Shown one piece after another: positions 12,005-23,800 of a DNA stretch of 64,000 nucleotides. The notes below the pieces were generated by a model, which saw nothing but the letters and a program-made list of their open reading frames with translations, did not search any database and was not told the DNA's origin. The position numbers were made by a program, and so were the translations under genes. Numbering within the stretch: position 1 is the stretch's first letter; every line of letters starts with the position of its first letter. The stretch comes from Tubulanus polymorphus (Eukaryota; Nemertea; Palaeonemertea; Tubulaniformes; Tubulanidae): assembly GCF_964204645.1 (NCBI RefSeq), contig NC_134032.1, positions 1,366,501 through 1,430,500 on the forward strand. Reading direction: 5' to 3'.

Positions 12005-12880
12005 GATGATATATGATAATATACTAAATAAATTCCAGTTTAATATCGAGTCATTGATGTTCCGACTGCTATTGACAGGTAAGGGGGGTTGAGTGGATGA
12101 AGGGGGCGCTGTTTGAAGTAAAGGGGCTCAGCTGGCCCGAGTTAATCTCGTTGAAATTTCGCGATATTTCGTTCGCATCGCGACCGCCGAGATAATCGGT
12201 TTAACATCTCGCGGCTCGCCGGCGCGCTCTCGCATAAATCCCGAAGACGGAGACTTCATTTTTCGAAATAAAGCGAAAAAATCCGCCGCAAGAAGAATGA
12301 AGAAAAAGAGCGAGGAGAAATAGTTCTTTTTAGTCGCCGCGTCGCGGCTCAGGTCGGTCGGATGGATTCACGTATTTGAATACGTCTGGTGATAATTACG
12401 ACGTGAAATACTATTGATGTATTTCAATTATAGATAATTCAATACATGTTTTGCCGTTTGATGGATTCCAGTTTGCCCGGACAGAAAGGGGGGGTTAATT
12501 ATCGGGGGTCTGCTGATTCCACGTTACCACGTGAGGGAGCTTTACCGTCGAACCCGGGAGGGGAAGATTAGAGAACCGTCTATGAAACGCTGTGTCCGCG
12601 TTGTGACGGTATGTAAAGAATTCGACACTAATAAAACATAAAAATGGACAAAATGATCTTCAACCTTGTAATAATGCTATTTCCAAAATCTCGATGTATT
12701 AAATTAGGCAGCCAAGAAAACTCACCCCAATCAGTCGCTTGTCAGTTCAGACTGAATGGAAGATTGTTTGAATGAACCGGAACCGCAATTTCCCAATTAT
12801 ATACTTCGATTTAAAAAGAAAAATTCTGTTAACTCGACCGCCGATCACACAACTATATTTGTACTTTGATTTCAAAATCA
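10536..12880. other. No recognisable gene; holds a (TTA)n microsatellite
   Basis: A (TTA)n run lies at about 11946-12001. The small minus ORFs between 11066 and 11437 overlap each other in two frames and show no family resemblance. No tRNA or rRNA seen. Confidence 0.4.
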
Positions 12881-13230
12881 AACCCCCTGTTTCGCTGCCG
12901 GCGGGTGTGGCGGGTCTGTAAGGGGCGCTCAGTCAAAAAATCAAACGAAATTTACCAACCAAATAAATAAAAAGGACAATCCCTATTTTAAGATCAATAA
13001 AACAAGAAAATTGAAATCTGAAAAGTTTCCTTAAAGCTGATAATTTATTAATTCAACAATCGACTAAAACCTAATAGTCATGATCGGTAATTACGAGTTA
13101 ACAAAGCTGAAGATGACTATTAGGTTTTAGTCGATTGTTGAAACGATGAATTATCGGCTTTAGGGCAACCTTTCAGACATCATCTTTCTGGGGTTTTTTT
13201 TTGCGTCAGGATTCTCGCTATATATTTCTG
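12880..13230. repeat. Diverged dispersed repeat, copy 1
   Basis: Shares an ordered set of words with 16275-16575: a cggcgggtgtgg or cggcaggtgtgg block, caaacgaaat, a ttaagatca block, gaaaagtttcc, a catcatctttct block and a tcgctatata end. Intervening bases differ, so it is an old pair. A palindrome sits inside this copy. Confidence 0.5.
13032..13166. repeat. Palindrome with Penelope/hammerhead-like motif
   Basis: The arms gctgataatttattaattca and ttcaacaatcgactaaaacc are inverted at 13112-13166 (gactattaggttttagtcg, gattgttgaaacgatgaat). The right arm contains ctgaagatgactattagg, the same motif as the 38.4-39.0 kb array. Confidence 0.65.
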
Positions 13231-15499
13231 AAGACTATAGAAGCAGAGCAGTGGATGAGAGGGTGGTGACAGGGGGGTTCACTGCTGATATCACTGACTG
13301 CTGTTTCATGTCCTTTCAGCGCGTTGAAAATGTCGATACTTTGAATGTCTGTCGTTTTTTTTTTTGTTTTTGTTTTTCATCCATTAAGGAGACATTAAAA
13401 AAATATATATGACTTCTCATAGTGTTCGTAGGATGTTAATTTTTTTACGGGGAGAGTCAGCTTGCTTTTATTATTGATTTATGGTCTATTGATATTTTTA
13501 CGATCGACTATTTCTATACTAGGCCTATTTCTTATAGAATGTGTACGTTCATGACATGTATGAATAGTTAACGAATTGAGTGTGCGGGATGGATCCAAGG
13601 GGAGGCTGCAGGGGTACGCGCTGTCCCCCTTATAATTCCCAGATATTATACCTCAATATGAAACGTATTAAACCAGTACCTGGAAAAGTTAAAATTCATT
13701 ATGACATTAGTTTTTTTGATTTCCAAAAATGAGTTAATATTTTATCCGATGAGCTTTCTTTCTTTCGCGATGCGCTTTATGCCCTATTGTGGGGGTGCGT
13801 CGTTCCCCGATTTCGACCCAAGATCTGCTCCTGCTGGGCGTGTCCGCTTGCTTCTGACCGATTCACCGGTGTTGAAGAAGTATTGGCCACGGGTATTGCA
13901 TCAACCCCGTATAGGTATCGCACGGGCTAAGTAATTTAAGCCGGAATAAATTTAAATGGCGTCCTGATGGTAGCCATCGCGATCATGAAACATCGACCTA
14001 ACTTACAAATTCATGAATCTTTACAATTGAGTAGAAATTCTAAATATTCTCTCTAAATTACCATACGAAATATAAACGAACGTTTTCGCGCAATAGAAAA
14101 AAATCTCGCGACAACAGTTTAAGAATATATTTGAATATTTTACTCGCCGAATAAAACTTTTGTTGTATTCTTTGTTTTTATTAACTATATTATCATATGA
14201 AAGAAGCGCGCGTCATTTCGTTTGTGTCGATTGAGAAAAACGTTTCAATTTTTCGACGGTTAATTTTCGGCATAAAATTCGCATTAAATTCCGCCGGTTC
14301 GTGTGCGAGTGAATTATGAATCGGTCGCGTCTTCGCTGTTTAACGTCGGTAAATATCGCGCCGAGTAACAGGTTCTAGCCGGTGATTATAATATCGGCGA
14401 TGAATAAATTATTGTAATGTGACGATCAACAGTCGAGAGACTACAATAAGATTTTATCAGTCGATAACAGATTGTCATCCGACGACAGATTGTTCGCTTG
14501 TCGGCTGTTTGTCCGTTTATCGTTTTGTGAATTCGATGAATTTATTTTCTCAACGACATTTGCGCAGCTATCATTGTTTAGACTCCGAGGGCTGATTTCG
14601 GGGATGGACGAGGTGGATTGGTCTAACCCCTCCCAAATTTGAATGTGCCCTCCAAAGAGTACGGAGTTTCGTTTTTTTTTGCGTGGAAATTTTTAGAAAG
14701 ACACAAAAATAATTCTGATTGTGCCGCCTTGATGGCCGGAAAGGCCCCATTTTGTTCTCTCAATTATCTGTGTCTAAACCCCTGCTCTGCTGGCGGCCCT
14801 CATATTGCTACGTGCTTGTTTTAAATTATGTGCCCTTTTAAATTTGCGGGTACACCCCCCTTCAAAGAATCCTTGTTCCGCCCTTGGTGTCTGGATTCAG
14901 TTCCACGTTTTCATCGACTATTTCGACCATTTTGTGGATCCAATACCATACAGTAGTGTGGATTGAATTTGTCTCCAGTTCCGCATTCGAGAGAGATCCA
15001 CAGTTATGTGGGTTTAATTTGTCTTCGCACCTATTTCCACGGTTTCGCAGGGGCTCGATTTGACGTCATATAGCCAATCCCACGGTCATGAGGTGTCTCA
15101 TTCAGTTCGGATAATTTCGAAAATAGAATAGTCAGGATGTAAGGACCCCTCCCCCCCTCCCTAGAGAGGAAGGTGTGGCGTTACCAGTGAGGAAACATTT
15201 CGCAAGTCTTAGTATTATCACTTCTTAACCACTAATTGTCCTAATCGATAAATGACATCAAGTTTTCACACATATGTTATTATGGAGAAGAACAAATTTT
15301 CAGATGAGTTGTAATCCTTTTTACACTTGGACGCGATATGAAAATGATATTAGATTCGAAAAAATATGTTAATCGGCTTTTCAAAAGTGAATTGAATTCA
15401 TATCTTCTTCTTCCGATATCTGTCAACATCAACTGGTTGATGAAACACAGTGTATAGGTGCGTGCAAATAAATATATACGGACATTACTAATACATTTA
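13231..15499. other. No recognisable gene
   Basis: Two short plus ORFs (about 13701 and 14639) lack splice context and homology I can recognise. Otherwise AT-rich intergenic DNA with T-runs. Confidence 0.35.
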
Positions 15500-15741
<242 letters not shown>

Positions 15742-16052
15742 GGGTTTTTAAGCTAAGCGGTGTGGGAGAGAAGAGTCTTTAAGGCTTCGATACTCTCCGC
15801 TGACACAGTATCTGCAGGTAGAGCGTTCCAATCTCCGACTGTTCTGGTATAGAAGGATTGTCGTTTGATTTCAGTACGGGTGAACTTGACTTGGAAAGCT
15901 TTCGAGTGCGATTCTCTAGTTTTACGGACAGGTGGAACCAGGCGTGTGCTCGTATCAACCAAAGTTTGTTCGTTGGCGAGTTTATACAATAGTGTGAGTC
16001 TGGCCGGTCTTCTTCTTTCCTGTAGTGACTGCCATTGTAGGTGGGACAACAT
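15742..16052 (-). pseudogene. 5'-truncated LINE: C-terminal end of the reverse transcriptase ORF
   Basis: A minus-strand reading frame of about 99 residues shows the typical C-terminal end of CR1/L2/Jockey-type ORF2 proteins: WQSLQERRRPARLTLLYKL, then RTEIKRQSFYTRTVGDWNAL, then a final SIEALKTLL-like helix and a stop at 15752-15754. Everything upstream (polymerase, endonuclease) is missing, so this is a dead 5'-truncated insertion. The clade is not resolved. The (TTA)n tail follows the stop. Confidence 0.8.
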
Positions 16053-16274
16053 ATCCAGTTACACTGGATCTATTGTGGTGACGATTTTCAGTGGAGATTT
16101 CGGATGGACGCCCAACCTACCCGCGCTGAATAAGTTCGTTCTGAAATTTCTGGTTTAGACAGGAACGGGTTAATTGGGAAATAAGCTGGTTATAACTATA
16201 AGTAGTTAACCAACTTTACTGACTGGTTAAAACTGGTTAAACTTGACCAGTGGATTCAACACTAAGGGTTTAAG

Positions 16275-16575
16275 ATAACCCCTTGTTTAATCCCCCCGGC
16301 AGGTGTGGAGGTGTCGTGGGCTTTTGAATGGACGACAAATTGAATCAAATCAACGAAACGAAATCTAATAAATTGAGAGACGCAATCTTTATTTTAAGAT
16401 CAGAAAAGCTGGCCAGCGGATAACCAACATTAAAAACCGATTAAATTACCGTTGATGAAACACTCGTTGTGAGGTTGAAATATATAAGGAATCATCTGAC
16501 TTATTGATGGAAAAAAGTTAAAGGAAACTTTTCAGAATTCGTCTATCTTTCTCATGATGTTAAGTCGCTATATAT
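16275..16575. repeat. Diverged dispersed repeat, copy 2
   Basis: Partner of 12880-13230. It contains cccccggcaggtgtgg, caacgaaacgaaat, tattttaagatcagaaaa, ggaaacttttcag and tcgctatatata in the same order. Confidence 0.5.
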
Positions 16576-16688
16576 ATAAAACTGATTGAAGTTCATGATT
16601 GGTTTGATAATTCTTAACGTGTGTGTAACTGAAACACAAGATAAACACGTGAGAAATAGCACTTTTCATAGTAAAATACCAAGACTCC

Positions 16689-16852
16689 AGGGCTGGGTTT
16701 CATAGATGTGGCAGAAAGATAGTCCCTGGGAATATTTTGAAATTCGTCAGTTATAACCATGGTTTCTCATTGTTACTACGGGTGGTTGTCACCCGGATTG
16801 AGGATTTACCCCTAGGGATAACTTCGATGCTCAGTCTATGAAACCGGGCCCC
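16689..16852. repeat. Foldback element, family C-like
   Basis: Starts GGCTGGGTTTCATAGA and ends tcagtctatgaaaccgggcc, an inverted pair. The interior shows the complementary words agtccctggg and cctagggataac. It belongs to the group with GGGCCCGGTTTYATAGAC ends. Confidence 0.65.
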
Positions 16853-17044
16853 GAGAGGTTTTGTGACTTACACAGGAAAAATGAAGTAAAAAAACTAAGT
16901 TAGAAAAGAATCAGGAAGGAAACGTGATAGTTTCAGCTGATACGGTGAACAGTTTTAGGTTGTTTTATCGACGGTGATTTTATTTTCTGTCTCTCGTCGT
17001 CAATCGACCAATCACAGACTCTCGCGTATTTACGCTTTCCATAT

Positions 17045-17073
17045 TAATCCGCCCTTTAGTGTATCCCGTTGAC
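17045..17073 (+). promoter_or_regulatory. Candidate regulatory block with a TAATCC site
   Basis: TAATCCGCCCTTTAGTG followed by tatcccgttgac closely resembles the block at 20503-20533. TAATCC is the classic target of K50 homeodomains, and this gene encodes K50 homeodomains. Function is inferred. Confidence 0.4.
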
Positions 17074-17654
17074 GAGGGCACGCGAGCGCGCGGCGATAAA
17101 TTCTTTCACTGCGATGTGAATTGTTAGTGAGTAACGCACGCGCTCACGGGAGATATTTAACACTCTCATATATCGACGGGAGACACTCGCACACACGCGC
17201 GTCGTCAGTGTCAGTCAACAGTCGTTTAATCTCATTCAGAACAGGGTTTAATTGTTTAACGACCGCGCGGCTTCTAATCGGCGCAATCGAACGGGACTCC
17301 GATGACTCTCGAGTCGTCTATAGCCTACGGTGAACGGCGATGTCGAAGTGACTGAAAGAGTCATCTGAAACATTTACAGCGGCCGAACTGACTTTTTTTT
17401 CGCGGTTATCATTCGGAACTCGTCTTAACAGTCTAAACCACGCGACGTTGTATACAGATTTGGAGTCCGACTCTCGAGTCTCTTCGAAATGACTTCGACT
17501 TGAGAGTCTCTTCGGAAAGGACTTCGACGTCGTTTTTTTTTTGTCGGGAATAAACGATTGAGGATTTTTGAACTGACCTCGGTAGAGCTTCATGCGCACG
17601 TCGGCTGTATTTATACGACTCGTAAATATTTCTCGGTTATTTCGGTGGTGAACT
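17074..17654 (+). promoter_or_regulatory. Presumed 5' flank / 5' UTR of the dve-type gene
   Basis: Directly upstream of the start codon. An in-frame stop (TGA) lies two codons before the ATG at 17655, so the ORF does not extend further unless a splice acceptor intervenes. A TATTTATA word at about 17609-17616 is too close to the ATG to be assigned as a TATA box with confidence. No TSS can be placed from sequence alone. Confidence 0.4.
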
Positions 17655-17820
17655 ATGACTGATTCTCGTGAGCTGTTAGGCGGCGCCGGTCTGCCGCCGA
17701 CGTTCGGATTCCCGGCCTACTGGCCGCCCGGGATGGATATCGCTATGACGATGCGGGAGGCCGCTGAAGCCGTCAATCTCGGCTCGTCGACGATGATGCC
17801 CGATCAGCCGTGCCCGTCAG
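17655..17820 (+). CDS. dve: dve-type gene exon 1 (start codon exon)
   Basis: Encodes the first 55 residues (MTDSRELLGGAGLPPTFG and onward) and ends ..CCG TCA G before gtacta (phase 1). An in-frame TGA two codons upstream fixes this as the first possible ATG of the frame. No domain; it is Pro/Gly/Met-rich. An alternative upstream promoter, as in fly dve, cannot be excluded. Confidence 0.75.
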
Positions 17821-20800
17821 GTACTATTTTAATAAATCTCTCATACCTGGTCTTATACCAGCAGTCTTAATACCAGTGATCTGCAATGTTTTAGGGCGAG
17901 ATCGTTGATTTTTACACTTTTTCTTAAGTAGTTACTCGTCATCACCTGGGTCCAGTTCCACAGTTGTGAGTTAAGATTTGACTCTGAGTTAACTCACTGA
18001 AAATGAACTGATTTTAACTCAGAGTTAACTCTAACTCGCGACTGTGGAACTGGGTCCTGGGGCCGGTTGCACAGTCATGTTTTAAGTCCAAAAGTTGTCT
18101 TATATCTTAAGACTGGTCTTAAGTCTAAGCCACGACTATGCAACCGACCCCTGGGTATTTGGACTGGCTGCAGTGGCGGATCTGTAGGTCTGATTTAGGG
18201 ACGGGATGCAGGCCCCGAAATAGGACATATCTAACGTATAATTAAGAGGCTCAACAAAAAAAGCTTATCGGAAAACATTGACTCAATTTTTGGAAATACG
18301 GAGAACAAGTTTATGAATCAAAACTTTTTCAGGTATCGATTTAATGTTTTTCATTTTTCCGCAATATTTTAGGGCAATGCGGCATTTTTAAGAGGGCACC
18401 CCCTGCACGCTCGTCTTGGATCTGCCCCTGGGCCGAGGGCTGGATAATTAGGGTTAGATTGCTATAGCTTTGTGAATATAGCCCGTCATGACGTCACGGT
18501 GCCAAGTTTAAGTTCTCTCTGATTAACGCTCTCTGCTCACATGTGCTGATAGTGATGTTATCACAAAAAAATTTTAAAAAATGAAATACGCGAATTACTT
18601 TAGATTCTAATAGCCGTCCTCTAGATCGGTCTAAATTTGGCCCGCTCCAATTTAGACAGATATGATACGATATAAAAGACCGATCCAGGTCTGTTCTGAG
18701 TTTTGGAACGGACTGTATGTCTGTGGACAGAAACTGGTTCGAGGTCTAAATTCTAAATCGTAATCATAACTGTCTACAGTCTTTGATTTCAATTGAAATA
18801 GAGTTTATGAATTTGATATTATTTCATATTGCTGAAAATGATCATTATTTATCTTCGAATCTGTCCCTCGTGCGCGCGCGTCGCGGAGTAGTAATACATC
18901 TTGTTTCGGAAATATCCTAGGCTCGGTATATTTATAGACCGGTATTATCTTGAACCTGGGGGTTAACTCTATTGATAATGAATTAAGTTAGCCCCCGGGT
19001 TCAAGTTAATACCAGTCTATAAAACCGGGCCCTAGAATTAACCCCAGCTGGCTGTGAATGCACGTTAAACAACGTTACTGTCATCGAAAATTTTCTGAAC
19101 CTATAAAAGCGACTCTTAAATCTTTAATTGAGATAAAAAAACCCACTATCTACAGATTAAAAGAATTTAAAAACAAGAATTTATTTATTCAATCTTAAAT
19201 ATATAGAACACACGACGTTTCGTTCTCACCCTAGAGATCGTCGTCAGGTGTCTGAGATCGAAACGTCGAGTATTCTATATATTTTAGATTGAATAAATAA
19301 ATTCTCGTTTTTAAATTCTTTTAATCTGTAGATAGTGGGTTTTTATCCAATTAAATCTTAAATTGAGATATAAATTTTTGGGCAAAATACGCAACGCGGC
19401 ATCTTGCGGTGCCAGCGTTAACCATCTGTAGGTCGCGATTTGGCGCGTTCTAAATTTGTCGCGGTTCGGGTACGGATCCGTTCGATCGAGTGGCGCACAG
19501 CAGCGCGAACGAACGTCAGGTTCGTCTTCACGCATAAACACAACGCCCGTAATTACGTATCATTAACATACAATGGAAATACATAAGTATAAAAGATGAA
19601 TTGACGACGTCGATACGGAACAGGTGTGACCGACCGTGTAACAGACCCCCATCTCCCTCTCTCTCTCTCAATCCCCTTCCCTGTATTTGTTCAAGTTTTA
19701 TGATAAAACCTGGCGTCTTGTTTACAGAAGTGCGTTTCGAGCGGGTTTACGTCGGGAATTATTCCAGTTTTCGAACGATTTCTTTATCGGTTGCGGGTCT
19801 CATATTTGAACGTCGCGCAAATCATGAATATCGTATCAATAATGATTATATATATATATATATATATATGCATAAATACCCGCTCGCTCGCATACTTATG
19901 AGTCATACCTATAATCGTTATCATTGTTGTCGCTGGGTTTGTTTACGCGCGGAAAAAAACCTTACTGAATTAATCTGAATTTCATTACGAAAATGCTGCT
20001 GTCGAACGTTCGATTTTTTTTTTTTAATTCAGTATTTGATATTTCCTAACTAACGTAGGCGAACAAAAATGTTGGACGAGCATTTTTTTTTTTAGGCCGA
20101 TTTGGCGTTCTCGGGCCCGGTGCGACGTTTTCGGTCGCCAAATTTGGCCCGACCGCATAACGTCGCCCCGGGCCCGAGCCAGATATTTCGTAATAAATTT
20201 GAGAAATCAAAAATCCGCAATTACGAATGCAAAGTTCAAATCTCGATATTTCGACTAATTTTCTTTAGTTAATTTTCCGTCAAAATCTTGGTTTTTTTTT
20301 TAGTCGAGTTAGCCTATAGACAGGTCTTCGGAAATCCAAGTTCAAAGTTTCGTTGATTCCGCGAGCGATTCGGAACTGCGTTTTAAGCGGCGAATTCTCA
20401 AAAATAGGCGTTCGTCGATTTTTGTTAAAAATATCGCGTACGTCGCGAGTTTTATACACACGGTATTAGTCGTTAAAATTCAGGATTACCGCCGCGTACG
20501 GATAATCCCGCCCTTAATCCTTATCCCGTTGACAGCTGCCGCCGCTAGGGCTTCCAGTACACGGAGCTCAATCCCGCTCGCATTGTCAGCTCATTTATGG
20601 ATTTAGAGACATTATTTTTTTATGCATTCGAATGGGCGCCTGGCTCCAGTTTAAAATGTGAAATAGGCGAAACTTGATTTTTGGCGATATTGCAGAAAAT
20701 AGTATCCACATACACGCCCCATGTCCTTTAGATAATACATTACGACATGGCCCTATAGAGAACACAGCTTTAAGCCTAGCGCACATCGACACTGCGATTG

Positions 20801-23800
20801 GAGACAACTAGTTGCTACCGAACGATTACCCCGCGCACATCGAAATCTAGTTACAACCGGACAGTTGCAGCAACTGCGTGGCGCGTGTCGATCGTCGAAA
20901 TCCAGAGCGCGCACATCGACGGATATGACTGCGATTGAGTACAACCAGTTGCTCAAAAGTAGAACATGGGCAACTGGCTGGAACTGGAGATAGATCGACG
21001 CTTACCAATCGTAAGCTCGCTCACATCGACACATTCAAGCAACTGATCGTTTCCAGCCAGTTCCTCTCATGCGCAGAAAACTGCCTTGCAACTAGTTGTC
21101 TCCAATCGCACTGGCTAGGTCTCACAGGCCGAGTTCAGCTCTACAGACGTTTTCCTCATACGTAGATTTACAAATGATCCGATGATTATTATAATTTTCG
21201 CGCGTGAATAAAAGAAAATCCCGCGCGGAATCTTCTCGTATTCGAATATTGTATAGACGGCAATTTGTTTTGTAAATATGTGAATACGGCGCGCGTTTGA
21301 AAAGGTATTAACGGTCGAGCCGCGATGATCACTCGTCGATTCTTTCGTTAATCTCGGGTTTATCGTTTATTAATTCGAATCGTTGTCGTTTCGGTGTCGC
21401 AGATGTTTAAAAGTCGGTCACGCGTAGAGGAGTCATAGAGGAGTCGTCGGAGTCCCACGTAGAGTCGTACGGGGGATTATCAGTAAATACCGCTCTACAC
21501 CGACTGCATACTTTCTACGTGCTACTCTGCAACTGGGTTAAATAGGAAATTAGACCCACTTAACTGTGGATTCACGGTCAAATTAAACATACATGAATAA
21601 CTGTGGAACTGGATCTACTGTCAAATTAAACCCCACACAACTATGGAACTGGGTCCAGAGTCAAATTAAACCCCCATCTGACTGTAAAACTGGGTTCAGA
21701 GTCAAATTAAACCCCCATCTGACTGTTAAACTGGGTTCAGAGTCAAATTGGACCCCCATCTGACTGTAAAACTGGGTTTAGAGTCAAATTAAACCCCTAT
21801 CTGACTGTAGAACTGGGTTCAGAGTCAAATTAAACCCCATCTGACTGTATAACTGGGTCCAGAGTCAAATTAAACCCCCATCTGACTGTCAAACTGGGTT
21901 CAGAGTCATATTAAACCCCCATATGACTGTAAAACTGGGTTCAGAGTCAAATTAAACCCCCATCTGACTGTAAAACTGGGTTCAGAGTCAAATTAAACCC
22001 CCATCTGACTGTTAAACTGGGTTCAGAGTCAAATTAAACCTACATTTCTGTGATATTGAATCCAAAGTCGAATTTAACCCACGCTCAGTTCCAGTCCTGC
22101 TGGTTGCTTACAGTGTGCAGACAACACTTCAAAGGCCAATGGAGCGGTCCAATGGAGAGATTGAATGAATAATCCAATCGGGTTAGTTTCGGGAAACCAA
22201 GATCCAAATGACATAAAGCAAAAACAAACAAACAACTGTAAAACTGGGTTCAGAGTGAAATTTAACCCACTCAAGGGTCAAGAGTCGAAGTAAATCCACC
22301 TAACTGTGGTTCCAAAGTCAAATCTCAAAATTCTCGATACTTATTTGCGTTTAATTTGTGAATATTTTCAGGTGCAGCCAAGTCCGTTCCAATTCACTGT
22401 ATCGTCGAACAGATGTCGTCGCCGGGTAACGCCGACAGCGTCTGCCCGTCCCAGCACGCAGCGGTGACCGGCGCGGCCGCCGCCTCCGTAGAACTCGACA
22501 GTTACGCCATTATTCCGTGTTCGACTTTATTCAACGAAATCGTACGTTCGGCGCTGATGAAACTCGGTTATTCCACCACGGAATCCATGACGGCTAAAGG
22601 TAAATCGATCCCCCTATGACATCATCATTCGACTAGCATTTTAGTCGGCTTGCTAAGTCTGAAAAATGACCTGAAGCTGCAAAATTGAGTACAAATGTCC
22701 CCTTTTGCACACAAATAGATAACATCCACATAATTCATTTAAGATGTGGACACGCACCGGTGCAGCTGTCTTTTGACCCTAATTTGCATAAATCCAAGAT
22801 GGCCGCCATCGATGCCCGAATCCAGCATTTTTCCCCATATCATCAATTTCAATCAATATCTATGGAAAATATAAAATTTAAACATTGAAATATATTTCGA
22901 AGTATAGATAATAAGCAATGATGAGCGCAGACCGCTGTTCCAATATTCTATATATCCGATTGTGGAGAAAGTCGAGTCCTGGGATTATATCGAATATAGC
23001 AGTTCGGTCAGCATCTTAACTACGCATTAAAGTGAGGGGGTATAGGGCCTACAAGTTCATCGGAGCAGAATATTACTGGGAATCGCTTTTGAACTATGGG
23101 CACCCTCTTGTTGATTCCAGGCACTATTTTGTGGGCCCTGCCCTATGTGTTTTAAGGCTAACTCACTAACTAATTGTTGTCTTGCGCCTAACATGGATTT
23201 TTAAAGGCGGCCATCTTTGATTACCGAAATCTCATAGGCCTTGCCCACTCGAGCGGTTTTGACCCAGGCCAAATTTTGCCCGTGCCAGATTCGGCTCGGG
23301 CTAATTGTTTACACACACTGGACTGGCCCATGGCAGTTTGACGAGGGCTAAATATGGCCTGGCCAAAATGTTGTCGGACAAGACCCGCCTGAATTTTAGC
23401 ACGGGTCAAATTATCGCAAAATTGATTCTGTAAGTGACTAACCTCACTTGCCGCAGCAGTGTGTGATGTATATGTGAAACGTGCTCTCCAATTTCAACTC
23501 GAGCTTGATTCCGGTCCCGGTCCCGGTCCTGGTCCCGGCCATTGTGAAGATATTAAGAATAGAAGATATTGATTATCGAGATGATGTTGTATTATCGATG
23601 TATTAATGATGTATTGTCGATGTATTAATGATGTATTATCAATGTAATAATGATGTATTAATGATGTATTATCGATGTATTATCGTTGTGTTCGATGTAT
23701 TTCAGGCGCGATTCAAGTAAAGAACTGGAAACCGTTGTCGTTCGAACAGATCACCGATAATCCGGAAGCTACAGTTGAAGATATTCTCTCCGATTTAACG

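Larger units (their letters stand above)
17821..22371 (+). other. Intron 1 of the dve-type gene
   Basis: 4.55 kb with a GT start and a tttcag end. It holds MITEs at 17948, 18058 and 18920, a palindrome at 19114, a small hairpin near 20112-20173 (ctcgggcccggtgcgacg and its complement), TAATCC sites at 20503, a TIR element at 20774 and a 41-bp minisatellite at 21590. Confidence 0.8.
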
